DNA from: Smithella sp. PtaU1.Bin162
GTDB taxonomy: Bacteria > Desulfobacterota > Syntrophia > Syntrophales > Smithellaceae
Assembly: GCA_002068015.1 (NCBI GenBank)
Contig: MVRV01000171.1
Span: 1 to 34,869, forward strand
Direction of reading: 5' to 3'
DNA length: 34,869 nucleotides
Shown here: piece after piece, positions 31,366 to 34,869 of the stretch
Position numbering within the stretch: position 1 is the first letter of the stretch
Layout of the letters: each line of letters begins with the position of its first letter
Made by a program: the position numbers and the translations under genes
The notes under the pieces: model-generated
What the model saw: the letters and a program-made list of their open reading frames with translations, nothing else
Databases searched by the model: none
What the model was told of the DNA's origin: nothing

Positions 31366-32745
31366 TTATAACGGCGGTTCAATGCCCAGAGACTTGATTT
31401 TGCGGTAAAGAGTGCTTTTATGAATGCCCAGTTGCCGGGCTGTTTGCGGCCGGTTCCAGTTGTTTTGTTTGAGAATATCAAGCAGGTAGCTGGATTGAAC
31501 ATCCCGTAAGGAATTGGAATGGCTGTCGGTGCGGACGGTGTTTCCCGGAAGCAACGCTTCGGGCAGATGTTTCTTTTCAATGAAATCCGTTTTGCAGAGA
31601 ATAAAGGCGCGTTCAATAATGTTCGCCAGCTCCCGAATGTTGCCCGGATAAGAATGTGTCATCAGAATGGACATGGCTTCGCTGCTTATGCCGGAGATAG
31701 ATTTTTTCTGAATGGCGTTGAAACGGGTGATGAAATGTTCAATCAGCAGGGGAATATCTTCCATGCGCTCGCGCAACGGAGGAAGATTGATTTTGAAAAC
31801 GTTAATCCGGTAGAAAAGATCTTCCCGGAAACGGCCCTGCCGAACGAGGTCTTCCAGATTTTTATTGGTGGCTGCAATAATCCGCACATTATGCTCGACA
31901 CTTTCCGTTGATCCCAGCGGCTCATAGGTTTTTTCCTGCAGGACACGCAAAAGTTTGACCTGCATGGAGGAGGGAATATCTCCGATCTCATCTAAAAAAA
32001 TAGTACCGTTTTCGGCCATTTTAAAGCGGCCCGGTTTATCTTTTTTTGCGTCGGTAAAGGCACCGGCCTTATAACCGAAGAGTTCCGATTCCAGAAGCGT
32101 ATCCGGCAGGGCACCGCAGTTTACGGCGACAAAAGGCTGTTTTTTTCTGGGGCTCAAGTTGTGAATTGCCCGTGCGACCATTTCTTTTCCCGTTCCGCTT
32201 TCCCCTTCAATGAGGATTGTGCTGGCGCTTGCCGCGATGTCGGGAAGAATATCAAATAAGCGGATCATTTTGTGATTTTTGGAAATGATGTCCGCAAAAG
32301 AGTATTTTGCCTTGATGGCTTTGCGCAGATCCTCCTCGATGCTGATGTCGCGAAAGGTTTCCACAGCTCCCAGGAGAACACCTTTGTTGTTTTGCAGCAA
32401 AGCAGTGGAAATGCTGATAGTTCGTCTTCGTCCATCGGCATTGATTATATAAACCTTTTTATCGACAATCGGCTCGCCGGTTTTCATGGTTTCCCGAAGA
32501 CAGCAGCTTTTTTCGCAGATATCCGCCTTCAGGACGTCTTTGCACAGCTGGCCTACGGCTTCCTCCCGGGCAACGCCGGTTATTTTTTCCGCGGCGCGGT
32601 TGAATGAGGTGATCCGCCAGTCGGCATCCACAGTAAAAACACCGTCGGCAATGGAATCCAAAATTATTTCCTGCTGTTCTCCGGCGGAAAAAGGGAGAAG
32701 TTTTTTTTGTTGACGAGATTTCATGGCCCGGCCTTGTTTAAACAT
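31366..32745 (-). CDS. PAS-type sigma-54 enhancer-binding regulator
   Basis: The 459-residue protein has an N-terminal PAS domain (about residues 22-140) with clustered cysteines C68, C77, C81 and C82 ('LCKDVLKADICEKSCC'). An AAA+ domain follows with Walker A GESGTGKE (181-188) and Walker B 'IFLDEIGD', then a Fis-type HTH ('RPQTARQLGIHKSTLYRKIKSLG') at the end. The sigma-54-contact loop reads GAFTDA (228-233) rather than GAFTGA, a variant I know from other functional activators. It probably senses redox or a cluster through the cysteines and drives the -24/-12 promoter next door, like DVU2106 of the Desulfovibrio ORP locus. ATG 32724 (with AAGG upstream) is an alternative start. Confidence 0.88.
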   Translation of the reverse strand: MFKQGRAMKSRQQKKLLPFSAGEQQEIILDSIADGVFTVDADWRITSFNRAAEKITGVAREEAVGQLCKDVLKADICEKSCCLRETMKTGEPIVDKKVYIINADGRRRTISISTALLQNNKGVLLGAVETFRDISIEEDLRKAIKAKYSFADIISKNHKMIRLFDILPDIAASASTILIEGESGTGKEMVARAIHNLSPRKKQPFVAVNCGALPDTLLESELFGYKAGAFTDAKKDKPGRFKMAENGTIFLDEIGDIPSSMQVKLLRVLQEKTYEPLGSTESVEHNVRIIAATNKNLEDLVRQGRFREDLFYRINVFKINLPPLRERMEDIPLLIEHFITRFNAIQKKSISGISSEAMSILMTHSYPGNIRELANIIERAFILCKTDFIEKKHLPEALLPGNTVRTDSHSNSLRDVQSSYLLDILKQNNWNRPQTARQLGIHKSTLYRKIKSLGIEPPL

Positions 32746-32926
32746 GATTATCGACTGCCTGCTAAATTACCCTAGTTTTTTTCTACAGGCAAGAGAAACA
32801 AACAGCAAGGTAATAAAAGATTCCATAATTATTATTGCTGCCGCGAATATTTTATTATGATTCTTCGTATTAATTGAGGGAATAAATTTATGCAGGCCGG
32901 AAATAATATTTCATAATTTCGATCTT

Positions 32927-33235
32927 TTATGTGTCATCATTATTGTGCTGCTTATTTCTGCGGTATATTTCTTTAACTATTTCAAGCTGTGTCATGCCCG
33001 TGGTGTCGATCTTCAACCTTGCCACTTCATCATCCAGAAAATAGGCACTTTCCGATATAAGGGGATAGGCTGATTCGAAGGAATCAAAATAGTTGAGATC
33101 GTTTTTAGTCTCTGCACATGCCTCCTGCAATTCAGATTTGACTGCAGAATATCCTTTTTGGGCTTCCGTTAACACGCTCATTGCGTTTTTAAAGAAATAA
33201 TCGTGGAAAAAACTTCGGCGGGACATGTCAGCCAT
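32927..33235 (-). CDS. Hypothetical 102-residue protein
   Basis: The helical protein has an acidic/charged composition with 'RRSFFHDYFFKNAMSVLTEAQKGYSAVKSELQEAC' and 'FDSFESAYPLISESAYFLDDEVARLKIDTTGMTQLEIVKEIY'. I do not recognise a characterised family. ATG 33235 has a well-placed GAGGT and overlaps the stop of the TM-encoding frame before it by eight bases. The 191 bp between it and the activator gene show no promoter I can name. Confidence 0.6.
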   Translation of the reverse strand: MADMSRRSFFHDYFFKNAMSVLTEAQKGYSAVKSELQEACAETKNDLNYFDSFESAYPLISESAYFLDDEVARLKIDTTGMTQLEIVKEIYRRNKQHNNDDT

Positions 33236-33431
33236 AGTTTATAACCTCGCTAATGTTGCTCACTATAACAACTGCACAGACAGCAATCGTTGTCATGAAA
33301 ATGATGATCATTAATCGACCACCATAAAGAATTGTTCCACTGAGCAGGAATAACCGTTGAATCATTCCACAGACCGATAAAGTTTTTTGATTGTGATCGG
33401 AGAGTTGTTTCGGTAGCGTGCAAATCATCAC
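33228..33431 (-). other. Overlapping reading frame with a C-terminal transmembrane helix
   Basis: In the other frame from the 318-residue gene, this stretch ends with 'LYGGRLMIIIFMTTIAVCAVVIVSNISEVINYG', an excellent membrane helix, and its stop overlaps the next start codon (ATGGCTGA). The 318-residue frame ends instead in an unlikely 'HHFHDNDCCLCSCYSEQH'. Either a one-base frameshift near 33325-33345 joins the two, or a small membrane protein starts inside. Confidence 0.4.
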
Positions 33432-34206
33432 TTTTTCTAAAAGACACCAGCAGTAAAAGTTTCATAAACTGCGCATTTTTTATTGCTCTGACATTGCCGG
33501 AGTCGTCGATCGGATATTCATTTAGCGGACAGGCTGCTGCACTGATAAAAGCAGGTTGCTGGTGAGTCATAAAAATGTAAGCTGAAATTATTTTATCGAA
33601 GATATGTCGGCTCAAATTCCATCCTTCTACGTCGCGATTCCGGGAAATCTCTCTAGTTTTCACCCCGGCGTTATCTGAAAGAGCGAGGCTGTCTGTTTTA
33701 TAGTTCTTACAACTGTCGGCTGCCCGGCAGGAGAAATCAATAACATTACTGCTCTGATCCAGTGAAATCGTCACATGACCTACAGCGTAAAAAACATCGG
33801 GCATGTTACGCTTGCCTTCAAAGGTAGGTGTCCCCGTAGCGTCAAAGTCAGATCCCTTGCGGAATATTTGTTCGGCCCGGGAAAAATAATTATAATTTTT
33901 TTCATCAGGAGTAGGAAAATATCTGAGAACAAATTGCACCATTCTAACTGCATCACACTGCATGAAATTCATCGAATCCTTATTTACGGGATGGACACTC
34001 TCGCCGGTTGTTTCTATACAGTAAGCGCCTTTTATATCATTAAACCAAAGATACCAGCCGGGAAAACCTTCCGCGGAAAAAGTTTGGGAAATCTGAGAGT
34101 ACCCAAGGTACTCACGGGCATGGTTATTTTGAAAAACATGCTGAAATATTTCATTGAATAAAATTTCAACTGAGTTTATGGGATCAATACGTTCCGTAGC
34201 CAGCAT
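33250..34206 (-). CDS. Hypothetical 318-residue protein, probably frameshifted at the 3' end
   Basis: The protein starts 'MLATERIDPINSVEILFNEIFQHVFQNNHAREYLGYSQI' and contains 'YLWFNDIKGAYCIETTGESVHPVNKDSMNFMQCDAVRMVQFVLRYFPTPDEKNYNYFSR'. I do not recognise it. It has no signal peptide and no clear membrane segment in this frame. An AGGG precedes ATG 34206. Translation after about residue 285 looks spurious, whereas the overlapping frame encodes a membrane helix and leads into the next gene. The true product may be a tail-anchored protein of about 310 residues. Confidence 0.5.
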   Translation of the reverse strand: MLATERIDPINSVEILFNEIFQHVFQNNHAREYLGYSQISQTFSAEGFPGWYLWFNDIKGAYCIETTGESVHPVNKDSMNFMQCDAVRMVQFVLRYFPTPDEKNYNYFSRAEQIFRKGSDFDATGTPTFEGKRNMPDVFYAVGHVTISLDQSSNVIDFSCRAADSCKNYKTDSLALSDNAGVKTREISRNRDVEGWNLSRHIFDKIISAYIFMTHQQPAFISAAACPLNEYPIDDSGNVRAIKNAQFMKLLLLVSFRKSDDLHATETTLRSQSKNFIGLWNDSTVIPAQWNNSLWWSINDHHFHDNDCCLCSCYSEQH

Positions 34207-34236
34207 AAAGAGATTCCCTTATTGCAGAAAGTCTTA

Positions 34237-34273
34237 TTTTCTACAGCCTCCGGACAGAAGAGGCTGTAGAAAA
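34237..34273. terminator. Perfect 14-bp hairpin between genes
   Basis: TTTTCTACAGCCTC (34237-34250) and GAGGCTGTAGAAAA (34260-34273) pair perfectly with a 9-base loop. It lies 17 bases after the stop of the edge membrane-protein gene and before the 318-residue gene. There is no classical T-run on the - strand, though the stem itself starts with U-rich and ends with A-rich sequence. Confidence 0.55.
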
Positions 34274-34289
34274 ATTTTGGCGATAAATC

Positions 34290-34869
34290 CTATTTCTTAA
34301 GTTTGTATCCCGGCCAGCCGTCCATAAAATAATCCTGAATCATAATGAGGTTGATAATCATGATTAGAAAAGCGGAGGCGTTTTCCGAAGGATGAGATAC
34401 GCCTGCGACTACACCCAGAAGCGTTGGCCCCCAACTGTAATATGCCCAGGCGAAAAGCAGTCCCACAACAACAGCAACGATTGTTTTAATAATTCCGCGC
34501 AGAAGGCCCGATAATTTTGCATAGGCCTGCCCGAAAAAAGAATTTTGAATAATGGCGATCACGAGGATAAAATTGGCCATCGTTAAAGTATGGCTGTAGC
34601 GCCAGCCGTAATTCATTTCATTCTGGCCACCTATATAGGCCTGATCCCATAAATAATTGAAAATAAAGAGTTGCACCTGAAAAATAATGTAGCCGAAAAT
34701 CAGACTTAGGATGGCAAAAAAGATAATCCGCCCGGGCTGTTTTTTTACTACATTGAACGGCCAGCCGTCCCACAGGTGAGTGGCGTAAAAAACACCGATA
34801 ACGGAGCAAAAGAGAATGCCCAGACCTAATTCTGCGCTATTGGTGTGCGCAAATTTCTCCCACCACGGT
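34290..34869 (-). CDS. Multi-spanning membrane protein, truncated by the window edge
   Basis: The open frame runs from the stop at 34290 to the window end with no interruption, about 192 residues, so the start lies outside. GTG 34676 is only an internal codon. Several membrane helices are visible ('LGLGILFCSVIGVFYATHLWDGWPF', 'RIIFFAILSLIFGYIIFQV', 'TLTMANFILVIAIIQNSFFG', 'TIVAVVVGLLFAWAYYSWGPTLLGVV', 'FLIMIINLIMIQDYFMDGWPGY'). The text DGWP occurs twice. I do not recognise the family. Confidence 0.7.
   Translation of the reverse strand, partial: PWWEKFAHTNSAELGLGILFCSVIGVFYATHLWDGWPFNVVKKQPGRIIFFAILSLIFGYIIFQVQLFIFNYLWDQAYIGGQNEMNYGWRYSHTLTMANFILVIAIIQNSFFGQAYAKLSGLLRGIIKTIVAVVVGLLFAWAYYSWGPTLLGVVAGVSHPSENASAFLIMIINLIMIQDYFMDGWPGYKLKK

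Noticed and set aside
1-34869. tRNA, rRNA, CRISPR array or insertion sequence
   Set aside because: I read for conserved stems, direct-repeat arrays and transposase motifs and saw none.

Overview
This window looks like a stretch of chromosome from a strictly anaerobic, Gram-negative bacterium of the Desulfobacterota (former Deltaproteobacteria), possibly a syntroph of the Syntrophales type. That assignment is an inference. It rests on lipoproteins and a LapA-like protein, CCG-type Fe-S oxidoreductases, acyl-CoA metabolism genes, a selenocysteine peroxiredoxin, and a large NifX/MinD/Mrp cluster resembling the 'orange protein' (ORP) locus of Desulfovibrio. I found no tRNA, rRNA, CRISPR array or insertion sequence.

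Left part (1-13.4 kb, mostly + strand): a GNAT-like protein closed by a strong terminator; an orphan two-PAS protein with a Cys4 tail; a LapA-like membrane protein (-); an exported protein of unknown function; an OFA-like MFS transporter (-) divergent from an orphan substrate-binding lipoprotein. Next comes a tightly coupled trio: a DNPH1-like nucleotide N-hydrolase, a U32-family protein, and a Tat-exported PLP decarboxylase. They are followed by an enoyl-CoA hydratase with a near-consensus sigma-70 promoter and palindromic operator, a DUF4410 lipoprotein, a DUF6125 protein and a C_GCAxxG_C_C protein.

Middle part (13.4-20.5 kb, - strand): read in transcription order, an acyl-CoA carboxyltransferase, a CoA-disulfide reductase fused to rhodanese, a small DUF1858-like Cys-rich protein, a peroxiredoxin whose peroxidatic residue is encoded by in-frame UGA (selenocysteine, with a plausible bacterial SECIS hairpin), and a FAD oxidase/CCG Fe-S protein pair. 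The sulfur/selenium redox genes lie together and look like a peroxide and sulfane-sulfur defence set.

Right part (20.5-32.7 kb, - strand): a long, almost gap-free gene series headed by a PAS/sigma-54 activator. Next to the activator lie two copies of a 14-bp direct repeat 31 bp apart, then a well-spaced -24/-12 promoter. After these come a NifX-like protein, a pyruvoyl-dependent arginine decarboxylase, a Cys4 zinc ribbon protein, a DUF5320 protein, a second NifX-like protein, TrmO, a DUF89 protein, an unknown membrane protein, a MinD-ferredoxin ATPase, an FmdB-type protein, a radical SAM protein and phosphatidylserine decarboxylase. After a 118-bp gap the series continues with a second MinD-ferredoxin ATPase, an IscU-NBP35 fusion, a third NifX-like protein and a metallo-beta-lactamase-fold protein. 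I read this as an expanded ORP-like, sigma-54-controlled metal-sulfur cofactor locus.

The right edge holds two uncharacterised genes, one with a probable frameshift near its 3' end, and a truncated multi-spanning membrane protein.
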